From the NCBI GenBank assembly GCA_022453515.1, contig JAJNNY010000005.1, positions 806,001 through 870,000 of the forward strand: a DNA stretch of 64,000 nt, written 5' to 3'. Origin of the DNA: Astrocystis sublimbata. Lineage: Eukaryota > Ascomycota > Sordariomycetes > Xylariales > Xylariaceae. The position numbers and the translations under genes were made by a program. Of the stretch, positions 24,936-34,928 are shown piece by piece (the first letter of the stretch is position 1; each line of letters opens with the position of its first letter). The notes under the pieces are model-generated. The model saw nothing but the letters and a program-made list of their open reading frames with translations. It was not told the origin of the DNA and searched no databases.

Positions 24936-25884
24936 ATGGCGGCGGAGCAGCCGCTGCCTGCGGCCTCCCGGCCTCCGAACGAACCGCGCGTGCAGAAATC
25001 ATCACCGACACTGGGGAACTCGTCGGAGCTGGAGGCGCCGCAGCCCGTCGAGTTTCGCGGTTTCGATTTCTTCTCCAAGCGCGAACAGAATGAGTACAAG
25101 GATGCATCGCGAGCCTACTTCGCAGGAAAACACGGCGACCCCTCGTCATGGCTCGGCGACGCGACTCCACCAGCATCTCTAGACGAGCTAAGACCCGTAC
25201 CTGGGGAGGGGGAGAATCCTCCGCGCAACAATGACGAGCCCAAGAACGAGAAGCGGATATTGGGGTTCCGTCGGCGGTGGTTCTGGCTGCTGCTGGGAAT
25301 AATTGGCATAATCATAATCGCGGTCGCGGTCGGCGTCGGCGTAGGTGTAGGGAGTTCTCGGGCAAACGATACAAGTGATGCGGCCCCTACGTATGTCGAC
25401 TTTTCTCTGTTTCGAGTTGAGGAGTTGTGATTAATTGCTTCTAAAAAGATCCGACTCCGATTCCACGGGTTCCACGGGTTCCACGGGTTCAACCATGACT
25501 CGGACCAGCAAAACACCGGGCATGAGTGTAATGGCATCGCCAACGCCGACCCGCACATCGACGGCTGCTCCGCAAGAGAAGACAAACTGCCCGGATGTAA
25601 ATGGAACAGTCTATAAAGTGCCCGGAACACCCAAAAAGTTTCTACAGCTTTGCGGCGTCGACCACGGCGAAGAAGATGGTGCAATTGATATACGGAACAT
25701 CACGACGGAGACGGCGCAGGACTGTATCGATAACTGCGCAGGGACCAGCGGGTGCACCGGCTGCGGATGGGGCTTCATCGAGGGTGACGATGAACGACCG
25801 CCTTACCGGTGTTGGTTGAAGAGTAAAGTAAACGGCGAAGGGCACCGCGCAGTTGCGGACTGGCAGTTCGCTGTACTTCTGTAA
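24936..25884 (+). CDS. Single-pass type II membrane protein with Cys-rich PAN-like ectodomain
   Basis: Exons are 24936-25390 and 25449-25884, predicting 296 residues; the 58-bp intron (GTATGT to AAAAAG) joins the frames in phase. There is no signal peptide. The first 105 residues are hydrophilic and likely cytosolic (REQNEYKDASRAYF). A membrane helix follows: WFWLLLGIIGIIIIAVAVGV (about 111-130), flanked by RRR on the inner side. Outside lies a Ser/Thr-rich stalk, encoded partly by three copies of a 9-bp unit (25461-25487, Gly-Ser-Thr repeats), then a Cys-rich domain of about 95 residues with CPDVNGTVY, LCGVDHG, AQDCIDNCAGTSGCTGCGWG and YRCWLKSK, ending in WQFAVLL. The Cys spacing and the C-terminal aromatic strand suggest a PAN/apple-like fold, a carbohydrate- or protein-binding module; this is inferred. 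No partner is known. The next gene also encodes a single-pass surface protein. Confidence 0.78.
25461..25490 (+). repeat. 9-bp tandem repeat, three copies, in frame
   Basis: Unit TTCCACGGG repeated three times plus TTC; it codes a Gly-Ser-Thr repeat in the stalk of the surrounding membrane protein. The copy number could vary without shifting the frame. Confidence 0.85.
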
Positions 25885-27352
25885 CCACGGGCTTATGATG
25901 GATGATGGAAAATGTGAGCATGACACTAATGCATCTAATATAGTTTGATACAGATAATATTCCAAACAAATCATAATGAAAACATCTTAAGATGGCTTTA
26001 CCACATCTAGTGAGCACCGCCGCCAACCTTGCACAGCTAATTCGGTATCGGTTGCGGGTTCGCTCAGGCTACTGATTTTATCCTCATCTGAGGAACTTTA
26101 TTAATGCGCCACAGCTTGATCAAACGAGACATTCTTCGGGCGTTTGGGTTGGGGTTTTTGATCGTTTTCTGCAGAATATGAGCGATCATACTGTTGACGT
26201 GATTGTACTTGCTCAAGCAGGAGAGTAATTTGTATATGAGGTGAGATGGAAGGGGTAGGGGGTGAAGGAATGGAGGCGAGGGGTAGAGGCGATCTAAGCA
26301 GAGCATTCCCAAGACTACCTACCTACCTACTTACCTAGGAGGTAGGTAGGTATTTACACAAGTTGTTGCTGTTTCGATATTCGCTTTCCCGTATTGCCCC
26401 TACTGTCGTCATCGTCGCCTTTTGGCTGCCACACAGTACCAAGTGAGAGTCTATCACTACGATATTGCTATCTACAACCAAGCCCGCAATGCGAAAATAA
26501 AATGAACTTTGCGCACTAGGTAGGTAGGTGGTAGTATCAACTTCCAGCATTTATACTACTATGCTACACAGAACAAGCTCTTAGATAGTAGGTATTTATA
26601 TGTATAGAAATAAAGTACATCACCTTCCTACCATTCGCAATATAGAAGACTGAGAATGCGTAGCATTGATTGTTTAACAATAGTAGGGATTGACGACTTC
26701 GGTGTCTGGGCTATTCGTACCTAGTACCATGTTCACGATTGGCGATCGGCTTTAGATTTATGCGGAGCGGCTGAGTCAAAGTTGTCTGCATACCGCTATT
26801 TAGATTGCCTGACGAGACTCTAGCCCATGTCAAGTACTAATAATAACGATATTTCCAGGGTCGTCGGGTGATTTCTGCATATTTGGGGGTGGGGGCTGAG
26901 TTCCTATCCCGCGAACCACGGTCAAGGGACATAGCATCAGTTTGCATGCAACATCGCTAGTATGTGTCAGCATGTGAGGGTTAACTAGGAGTTGTATGCT
27001 ACCTCTGCCTAGATTTCTGCGATTTTCGCAAAATTTTGGGCGATTGTTAATGACGCAGTGAATCGATGTCGTTTACGGCGAGCTGTCGGACAAGGTTACC
27101 TCATAGGTCGGCCTAGGCTCATAATCGTAATCGATCAAAACATGGAAGACATCATGCCATTCTTCCTTCTACATCATCTTCCATTACTATTGGCGTATTC
27201 GAGTAGATAATGAATTCATCCAACTTCATATAATACCCATTTGTGCTGATATCGAACCCAAATGTTGGTTTGGTTGCATTGGTCTCGCCATTCCACAGCC
27301 CACTCCAATCGCTTCCGAGTAATTACTAGAACGCCAATTCGCTGCCGAAGTC
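25885..27352. other. AT-rich spacer with inverted repeat
   Basis: No gene is supported. The main structure is the 13-bp inverted repeat at 26316-26352, with another GGTAGGTAGGT run near 26519-26529. The small minus-strand ORFs at 26064-26312 and 26335-26550 look random. Confidence 0.45.
26316..26352. repeat. Perfect 13-bp inverted repeat (TACCTACCTACCT)
   Basis: The arms 26316-26328 and 26340-26352 are exact reverse complements separated by 11 bases that contain CCTAGG. Related CCTACC/GGTAGG motifs recur across the spacers of this window. It could form a hairpin or be a binding-site cluster; the function is unknown. Confidence 0.9.
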
Positions 27353-28314
27353 ATGAAGCTTGTGAGGAAAAGAGACGAGCTATTGTTTCCCAATGAACGT
27401 ATGTTATCACACTATTAACTGCACATTCATATCTTCAGCGCACTTCTGCTAATCACTGTATTCACAGACGTGTTCCTGGTGGATTGCAAAGGAGATCATG
27501 ATGCTCAGTCAGAAGCCGCCTACTACAACAATGCGGACTCTGGCACTCCTGATACTATTGCGGTGATGGCATCTCCTAACGGAGGGCTGATACCATGGGC
27601 AAGTCATACGACGACGACCACCTTCGTCGATAAGGGCTCAGATCACGAAACGGGATTCACAGTTACGCTTGGACCAAGACCGAATGACGGGGAAGTCGCT
27701 GGTAACGCGAGCAATAGCTATAACACCCCATTTACGTGTTTCGCTCAGGCCCCCAATTTCCTATATACACACGAGGAAAGAAACTGCTCTAGTATGTACG
27801 ACTGTAGCCACGCTAGTAAGTAGCAGATTTCATAAAATATCGTGATGCGTGATCGGATTCATAATATTCAGCGATTATTGCCAAATCAACCAGCTCACTT
27901 TTCTTTTTCAAAAAAGATCGTGCTTTGACGAGTCCTCCTCCGACAACATCAGCACCTCCCACGCCGACAATTGGGCCGACATCAGCTACATCTGGGAGCA
28001 CAGCCTCCACCTCGCCATCAAGCGACCCCAATCAGCAGCAGGGGGTAACAGTTGGCATATGTGTCGGTGTGACAGCAGGTGTTATTGTTTCAGCTGTGAC
28101 AGCCATACTACTCATCCGGAGTTTTTGGAGGCGACGCCAGCCAAGCGACAATACATTAGATACCAAGTCAAATACCGAGCCGACATTCATCCATCTCGAC
28201 AGAACAGAGATATTTGAAGCAGGTGGTAGAGGATTACCCCCGGAATTGCCAGCCTCCAGTACCCATGTTCATGAGTTGGAAGGACGGGTGTTAAAATCTG
28301 TGTTGCGGAGATAA
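27353..28314 (+). CDS. Single-pass membrane glycoprotein, uncharacterised
   Basis: Exons are 27353-27398, 27468-27815 and 27917-28314, predicting 263 residues; the two introns (69 and 101 bp) have GTATGT/TTCACAG and GTAAGT/AAAAAAG borders and keep the phase. The N-terminal half contains HVFLVDCKGDHDAQ, TIAVMASPNGGLIPWASH, VTLGPRPNDGEV and Cys-containing FTCFAQAPNFLY and NCSSMYDCSH, which should be extracellular. A Thr/Ser/Pro-rich stalk precedes a membrane helix (VGICVGVTAGVIVSAVTAIL, near residue 180), an RRR stop-transfer signal and a cytosolic tail of about 65 residues. No signal peptide is seen at the chosen ATG (MKLVRKRDELLF), so the true 5' end may include another exon upstream, or the helix acts as a signal anchor. 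The layout resembles many fungal surface proteins with a Ser/Thr stalk; I do not recognise a named family. Confidence 0.65.
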
Positions 28315-28950
28315 CAGGGAGCGATAGCAGAAACAGTGATAGCCCCCATCATGATACCAACAACTGCAAAAACGAGGTGAGTGATGGACTACCAAGCCTG
28401 GGGTCGTAAGAAGATCAAAGAGATGTGTTGCATGATTTCCAGCCCCAAGTCTTCGAAATTATTTTTTGTTAGAAATTGTGAAACAGCATTGTATTTTCCC
28501 CACCTCGCCTTGACCTACTGACAGCACGTTTTCGAATGGCTTCAGCAATTTATCGTTAAATTAGAGGAGATGGGTGAAGGTGTGTTGCTAAGTGCGCAAT
28601 GTAGCGCTGCCAGGATCATTGTGGTTGCTCGCAGTAATTCAGACAGACTATGGCCTAAAGCAAGTATTATCACAGCATACGATCGAACTCTCAATCACAG
28701 TGATCTTTATTTGACAAAGATCTCTTCATCTTTAATGATTTAGTGATAATGACATTGTAATCTGATTGCCTTCATCTGAGAACAAAGATGCCACGCAGCC
28801 TTGTCATCTGATTTTTACTTAAGTAGAGGTGAAGTTCTCAGATTTTGATCATCTATGAACTGCAACTGCAACATCATTTAGTATTCATACCCAAGGATAA
28901 GCAATCATCTACACTACCACTTCATCCCTACGAAACAAACCTTTGAGAAA
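28315..28950. other. Spacer and LPMO promoter
   Basis: No ORF is supported. The region just before 28951 should be the promoter and leader of the AA9 gene. I see no clear binding site. Confidence 0.4.
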
Positions 28951-29985
28951 ATGAAGACATTCACCGCCTTCGGTCTGGGTGCCTCATTGCTAGCTACTGT
29001 ACACGGTCATGGGGTCTTCTCTACGCTCTTCATCGACGGCAAAAGCCAAGGAGATGGAACATGTCTACGGACGTCATTCAATGTTGATAGAATCACAAGT
29101 CCAATCACAGATCTGGACAGCGCTGAAATGGCTTGTGGCATAGTTGGTCAAACCCCTGCTCCAGACACGTGTGGTGTTAAAGCTGGCTCAAAACTTTCTT
29201 TCGAATTTAGATTATGGGCGAGCGGATCACCCCCAGGGACTATTGATATTAGCCATTACGGGCCAATGGCGATTTATGCCAAGAAGGTTGATGATGCTTC
29301 TCAGGATCCAACAGGTCCTGGCTTCTTCAAACTATGGGAGTACGGGTACGATGAACAGTCACAGACTTGGGCAACCGAAAAGCTCATTGCAAATGACGGC
29401 ATTGTCTCGGTGCAAATTCCGAGCAACATGCCGACTGGTAAATATCTCATTCGCCCCGAGATAATCGCTCTTTATAATCTCGCTGCTGGACCAGCACAGT
29501 TCTATATAGGTTGTGCACAGGTCTCAGTTGAAAATGGCTCTTCCAAGCGTCTTTCCATCTCTGCCAACCATTTGACAAACATTCCCGGGTATATCAAAGC
29601 CAGTGATCCTGCTGTGAACTTCAACTCCCACCCTGACGCTGTCAAGAACTTCCCCTACATCCTTGGTGGCCCTGAAGTTCATGAGTTTCATGGGACAAAG
29701 GAGACTACCGAGATCGCTTTCAGTCCTCTCAACGGCGATGCCTCAGTAGACAATGGCCCTGTTCCTAGTGCCATGCCAACCCCAGAGGCAGCCAACCCTC
29801 CGAATGGAGAGCTGAACAATGCTCTCCCAGTTTCCAGCGACGGGTCATGTGGTTCTTCTAGTGGTTTCATCTGCTCAGGTTCCGTCTACGGCGATTGCTG
29901 CTCGGGCAAAGGATACTGTGGTTCCTCTCTTGACTATTGCGGCACGGGTTGTCAACCGCAGTTCGGCACATGCGGGCATCAGTAG
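28951..29985 (+). CDS. AA9 lytic polysaccharide monooxygenase with C-terminal CBM18
   Basis: Single exon, 344 residues. AA9 enzymes use one copper ion and hydrogen peroxide or oxygen to cleave cellulose or related glycans oxidatively outside the cell. The signal peptide is MKTFTAFGLGASLLATVHG; cleavage before His20 (HGVFSTLF), or possibly His18, gives the N-terminal His of the copper brace. The second brace His is probably His102 (DISHYGPMAIYA), and the axial Tyr is probably Tyr185 in QFYIGCAQV. The catalytic domain spans about residues 20-240. A Pro/Ala/Ser linker leads to a CBM18 (hevein-like) chitin-binding module at 298-344, with the pattern CCSGKGYCGSS then YCGTGC and paired cysteines. 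AA9 linked to CBM18 instead of cellulose-binding CBM1 is less common and suggests anchoring to chitin, perhaps the fungus's own wall. The copper-site assignment is from family motifs; the substrate is inferred. Confidence 0.88.
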   Translation: MKTFTAFGLGASLLATVHGHGVFSTLFIDGKSQGDGTCLRTSFNVDRITSPITDLDSAEMACGIVGQTPAPDTCGVKAGSKLSFEFRLWASGSPPGTIDISHYGPMAIYAKKVDDASQDPTGPGFFKLWEYGYDEQSQTWATEKLIANDGIVSVQIPSNMPTGKYLIRPEIIALYNLAAGPAQFYIGCAQVSVENGSSKRLSISANHLTNIPGYIKASDPAVNFNSHPDAVKNFPYILGGPEVHEFHGTKETTEIAFSPLNGDASVDNGPVPSAMPTPEAANPPNGELNNALPVSSDGSCGSSSGFICSGSVYGDCCSGKGYCGSSLDYCGTGCQPQFGTCGHQ

Positions 29986-30594
29986 CTTAACCTCTTCTTT
30001 CATACTGATTTGCTGATTGGTTTCGCAACAACTGTTATTCTCTTGCAATAGTCTTACCTATAAACTCGTAGCTTATTTAGTGTGCGTTTTTGATACAAGG
30101 TAATATATTGTAATAATGATTAACTCCCAGTAGTTTAACATATGAGAAACCCATGCAGCGATGAATCGTGACTCATGCGTATAGTGTGAGAATCAACTAA
30201 TAGAGCACTATCCATATTGATTCCCTCCAGAAAAACCAGTGTAATTATACCGTTTATCATCTGGTTATGTAGAACCTATTTCAAATAAATTCAAAAGTCA
30301 TATAATAGTCATTCGAGGTAAAACGATTCTGATCGGAGGCATTTGTAAATCTTCCATTTATTATTTATAATATATGTTCGTGGTCCGTTCCATTTGAAGT
30401 GGCATATCCTGTAACAACTTCTGTACATATTCCTCGCCTGGAAAAAATATGCCATTGCCAGTGGGCCCTTACTACTTGAGATGCCAACAAAGAAAGTCGA
30501 AAGTAACAGCGCCAACGCAGTGCTCACGATATCATTCATGATGTCATTATTCATCAAGTCATACGATAATTGAATGCGCCCCCGAAAGTAGGTA
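29986..30594. other. AT-rich spacer between converging genes
   Basis: The 3' ends of the LPMO and lipase genes face each other here. The minus-strand ORF at 30309-30557 is not supported. Confidence 0.4.
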
Positions 30595-32450
30595 TCAATG
30601 GCCCTTAGCAGTGACTGCTACAACGGCAAGCGCTTCAATTCGCGCTGCATACAGCTTCATCATGTGACAAACAGGGTCGCCCCAAATAACGCCCCGGAGC
30701 TTCTTGTCGCTCACGACCTGCGCGACAACTCCTTCACTAAGACGCTCGTCAACTGTCTTGATACGCTTCATCTTCGCCTGCGGGTTGCCAGATCTGAGTA
30801 CCACAATCTTCCCGGCGTTGCTGAGCGTGTTTGGCGGTACTCTCCATATTGGCTTCGATGGTGCAGTTTTGTTGCGCTTGCCCAGCGGCTTCGATTGTAG
30901 AGACTGGCTGGATTTGGTCAAATGTCGGAGTGCTGTTGACGTGGAAGGCTTCTTTCTCTGCCCTTTGGCAGGTTTAGGTTGAGAATCTCCAGGAGAATCG
31001 GTGCTGGTTGGGGCTGGTGCTGCAAAGAGCTCAAGTAGACTCTTCACGTATGCCTTGTCGGCTCTCGTGACAGGATCTCCTTCATTGATGAAGCTATAAA
31101 ATATCGATTTCCTCAATTCGTGTCTGGGGGGCGTCTGTAAGGGAAACAGGGACACGGGCGGCGAGCCGAAGGTGACGCAGTGTATTCTTTTGAAACAGCC
31201 TGTGAGCAAGTTGAGCTCAGATGACGCTGTTTTGGATGTCGCAAGCATGTGAGCATACAGAAGGGACGCGATGGCGCCCCCTGCCGAGTGGCCAGTGATA
31301 AGGAGCGAATGAGCGCAACGCCCTGGGTCTTCCTCGAGAAGATGGCGGAGGCGTGAAGCTACTGGTGCTATCATTTTTCGAGCGACTGACAAAAAGCCTG
31401 CGTGGCAAAGATTGCTCGTATCATCCAAAAAGGCCACCGGACTAGCGCCAGCCGTGTTCAGATTCACCAGCCAGTCAAATAAAGTGGCCGTTCCTCTTAT
31501 AGCGAAGACAATAACGCCCATTTTGTCCATTGGAACGGACTTGATATACATGGCTTTAGTGCCAGTTTTCCAATCCGCATTGACGAGGGCATCTCGCTCT
31601 GCACCCTGAGGCTTTTCGTATACTCTCTGTGCGTATTGCGCTGCTAGACAGAGAAGAGGAAATATTGAGATAGCGCTACTGTTATTAGTCAGGTATCAGA
31701 ACATAATGCGGGATAGGCGTACACTCGAAGAGGCGGCAGCTCCAATGGCAATTTCGAGTTTGCATAGAGATCAACCTTTGCGAAATATCCACTCGTAATT
31801 TGCGACACAATAATGGCACTATTTTGCCCATTTGGTACATTTTTCTCCTTGTTCTTGGTTCTTTCGCTGTTTTGGGCGGCGGTGAACTCATGTTTCGGAA
31901 CCGCATGAGATGACAAAGCCTGACTGGGCTGTTGGTATGTGAATAATTCATCCTCATGTCCCATGAACTTATCGAGATCAACCAAGGTCATGACATTGTC
32001 AAATTTTGAAGCTAAGCGATCGCATAAAGCAGCGCTTTGATTGATGAGCCGTGTGCCATGCGCATGCCAGCTCGGCAATCCATCATCAACAAATGTATTG
32101 ATGATGTTAAGCGGCCCTTGAAGCAAGTCTGGCGTAGAAGTTAATTTTGACGTGCTTGTGCTGAAGCTACCATCTGCACCCGAACGAGTGTTGATGGGAT
32201 AATTGTAAGGATGTAATGGAGGATTCAGGTAGTAATGTTGATTCACAACAATGGGGTGATGATAGCCTTGGCCCTGGCGATGAGCATGAATTGGGGCGGA
32301 GGCATCAGCTCTGGTTTCCCAACCATGCTGCAATGGATTTGGGGTGTGCTGATTTACTTGATAACCACGACCAGACGATGGCGGATCAACCTGACATTGA
32401 AGCGGTTGTGCTGTTTTCCTCCTGCCGAAATCGAAGAGACCCATTTTCAA
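30595..32450 (-). CDS. Class 3 lipase-family protein
   Basis: Exons are 31723-32450 and 30595-31678, predicting 603 residues. The 44-bp intron has a CTGACTAATAACAG 3' end, and splicing gives V-SAISIFPLLCLAAQ. Lipase_3 enzymes are alpha/beta-hydrolases acting on acylglycerols or phospholipids. The nucleophile elbow is LLITGHSAGGAIASLL, with Ser at about 374. Other motifs are FAIRGTATLFDWLVN near the oxyanion region, the Asp in NEGDPVTRADK (about 444), and a His in WGDPVCHMM (about 581), giving a complete putative triad. The first 240 residues are low-complexity, His- and Asn-rich, with no signal peptide, so the protein is probably intracellular or membrane-associated rather than secreted. A Lys/Ser-rich insert (about 460-510) separates the Asp and His segments. 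A second ATG two codons downstream could also be used. The lipid substrate is unknown. Confidence 0.85.
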
Positions 32451-33401
32451 GACGCATCGAGCTTAGCATGCAGCTACTTAGACCGGGGACTCTACCCTGA
32501 AGCAACCAGGGGCTCTGAATCTCATCGCAGGTTATTGGTGATCGACTTCAAAGGCAAGACTTCTGGTCCAGGCTGATGGTCTCATAACTGCCACGATGGA
32601 TCACAAACGAGTGGCGCGCCCTCTGTCCTGCGACTATGGAAGAGGGGAAGAACGAGGAAAATGGAAGAGAAGCCGGTCAGATGATGAAAAGATAATGAAG
32701 TTGCACCATAGCCACCCGCGGCCACCTTCGGGAATGGCTTATTGCTCCTTCGGCGGCTGCGATTGCAAGTAGTATGCAAGCAGCTTGGGGCAACTTCGCC
32801 ATTGATTCGCTAAAGATTGCGCACTCAGCCCCCGACCCGGCGCGCCAAGAGCAGAGCACCGCAGTATCAACGAATCAGAGACTGTAGATACATGGACCTG
32901 CAGTCGAGATCGGGTACAGTTCCTGTTTAACTGGGGACTGGGGTACGCGCCGGCTTCTGATAAACGCAGTTGGCCTCATGGACTATTTCTCGCACTGAAG
33001 CCAGAGTCCAGACTAATGCTAGGTGCGCTATGCAAAACAGAGGAGGTTGTTCTCGTGTTGCTTCGAAAGAAGAGTTGCAGATAGGTCGATCTTCCACATG
33101 CCTGACTGTTGAGCTTGCGGGGGAAGCTTTAACCTTGGAGAGTTTGTTGTGACTCTAGCGGGAATTGTGCCCATGATGAGTCTTCATTTGGGGAGAAGGG
33201 AGCACCAGCATGCAAGATGAATATGAGCCTACGCAAGGCAAGCATGTTCGTCATATTCACTGCCCACACGACCTGAAGACGAGAACAATCCAGATCCACT
33301 ATGATCAATAAACCATCACGATGGCAACCACCTCCCTATTATTTTTTTGATCTCATTGGTAGAACAGACTCGAATGCGAGACTTCTATTGCTCATTTGTG
33401 A
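32451..33401. other. Spacer
   Basis: It holds the lipase promoter and the 3' end of the next minus-strand gene. Short ORFs such as 32970-33152 have no support. Confidence 0.4.
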
Positions 33402-34295
33402 TTATCTCGTTATCGAAGCTGTTGCCGTCGGAGTAACCGTCGATGAAGTTGAACTCCCCTCTCCATCGCTCTTCACAACCACAGCCTGCACAACCTGGTT
33501 CGCGCTGTTGAATACAATGTTGACAAGTGCATTGAGTGGCGAATATTCGTATGTCTTCCTGATCAAGCCTCCGTCAAGAATCTCTTGTGCGCCCGTGTAA
33601 GTCATGTTCTGCTCGAAGTTTCCAACAATCGAGCTAAGAAGATTGCCGGCCGTTCCCGTCACCTGCTGCACAATGTTTCCCAGATTGTCAATAAGGAAGT
33701 TCATGTCGGTGTCGCCACTTGTAATCGTTCCGAGCAACCCATCGACTTCGCCAACCACAGCGCCTACCAGATCAGTCACTCCATCGATGACGTTGATGAG
33801 GAGCGGATTCAGGTCGAGCGATGCGAGTGTTCGATTAACAATCTCGACCAGATTTCCCAACCGAACAATGAGCTCCAATTCGGCGTCAACATCCGCAATA
33901 GTGATGTTGACTTTTTTGATGCCAACCTGGACGCCGGCGTTGATCTCCACGAGTGATGCGACTTGAGCAGCCAGATTAATCTCTACTTCCAAGTTGTCGA
34001 CATCCAGCTCTATTCTTCCGACATGGAGCTCGGGGACTTGCAGGTACACATCAGGAGGCGAGGTGTTGGAAGGGTCGGCTGGAGAAGAGGTTGTTGTACC
34101 GTCTCCAGGACCGTCATCGGAAGTAGGAGTAGTCTCCGAGGCTGAAGTTGTAGTGTCGCTGGACGCAGAGGTTATTGCAGGAGTCGTTGGTATCTCAACG
34201 CTAGTTGTGGAAGTTGTTGCATCTGTCTGCGCGCTGCTCAAGGCTATTAGAACCGCGCTGCAGACCCATGACAGGCTTATGATAGAATTGCGCAT
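33402..34295 (-). CDS. Secreted protein of unknown family, paralogue A
   Basis: Single exon, 297 residues, with a signal peptide (MRNSIISLSWVCSAVLIALSSA). A Thr/Ser-rich stretch covers about residues 24-82. A core of about 90 residues follows: PDVYLQVPELHVGRIELDVD, then LEVEINLAAQVASL, NAGVQVGIKKVNITIADVDA, LELIVRLGNLVEIVNRTL and LDLNPLLINVI. The alternating hydrophobic pattern suggests amphipathic beta-strands. The C-terminal part carries QNMTYTG and YEYSPLNALVNIVFNSA followed by VVQAVVV, then a Ser/Thr-rich end. The same core and the same C-terminal motif occur in the divergent neighbour at 34929-35846, so the two are paralogues separated by 633 bases of shared promoter. No catalytic motif is visible and I do not recognise a named domain. 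N-glycosylation sites NIT, NRT and NMT are visible. Confidence 0.82.
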   Translation of the reverse strand: MRNSIISLSWVCSAVLIALSSAQTDATTSTTSVEIPTTPAITSASSDTTTSASETTPTSDDGPGDGTTTSSPADPSNTSPPDVYLQVPELHVGRIELDVDNLEVEINLAAQVASLVEINAGVQVGIKKVNITIADVDAELELIVRLGNLVEIVNRTLASLDLNPLLINVIDGVTDLVGAVVGEVDGLLGTITSGDTDMNFLIDNLGNIVQQVTGTAGNLLSSIVGNFEQNMTYTGAQEILDGGLIRKTYEYSPLNALVNIVFNSANQVVQAVVVKSDGEGSSTSSTVTPTATASITR

Positions 34296-34928
34296 TTTGA
34301 CAGTGAGCGCGTCGATGGAGTTTTTTGATCAGGAATAACAACACAGCCGCCAGAGTCAAACCTCGGTGGGCAACGCAAGCTACCCTTCTAAATAACACGG
34401 ATGAGAGGACATACACATTTCTGATCGGTTCGATCTCCGATCTGCTAATTTATAGCGCATGAAGAAAAAACAAAGCCGATAGCCGTGATTGGCACACCCA
34501 AACAGGAACCCGAATGAAAGGCTGGGCTATCGAGGGCTATCGAGGGCTATTGCGCGGTATACTTGATCTTAAAACGCGAGGGTATAGCTCTTACAGGGGC
34601 CGTTCCTGGGGCGATCAAGCATGAAACCCGGAGAGTGACTAGCGCAGCCAATCGCACGGCATCCCAACCCCCCCGGACTGTGCCTCTATCACCGCTTGGG
34701 ACGGCACCGGCATGAACTCCCCTGCCATCGCATGTATAGTAATTTAACTTCCCCCATACTATCGTCACGCTCGTCCCAAGAGTGCGGACTAGTTGCCATT
34801 CCTAACCACCACCGCCGGATGATTCTTGTGATTCTTAGCTCGATGACTCTCTTAAACATTCGAGCAGCACTCCCCTCGTTAGAGTGACTGCATTCCTAGC
34901 CTTCGACAGCTCCTCCCCCCTTTCGCGA
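34296..34928. promoter_or_regulatory. Shared divergent promoter region of the paralogue pair
   Basis: The two paralogues are transcribed away from each other from this 633-base region, so co-regulation is plausible. It contains a tandem GGGCTATCGA repeat (34524-34550, about 2.7 copies) and no supported ORF. No known factor site is claimed. Confidence 0.5.
34524..34550 (+). repeat. 10-bp tandem repeat GGGCTATCGA
   Basis: Two full units and a seven-base partial unit lie in the intergenic region between the divergent paralogues. Confidence 0.85.

Noticed and set aside
34415..34450. GGTTCGATCTCC as a tRNA B-box
   Set aside because: No matching stems; it lies in the shared promoter region of the paralogue pair.
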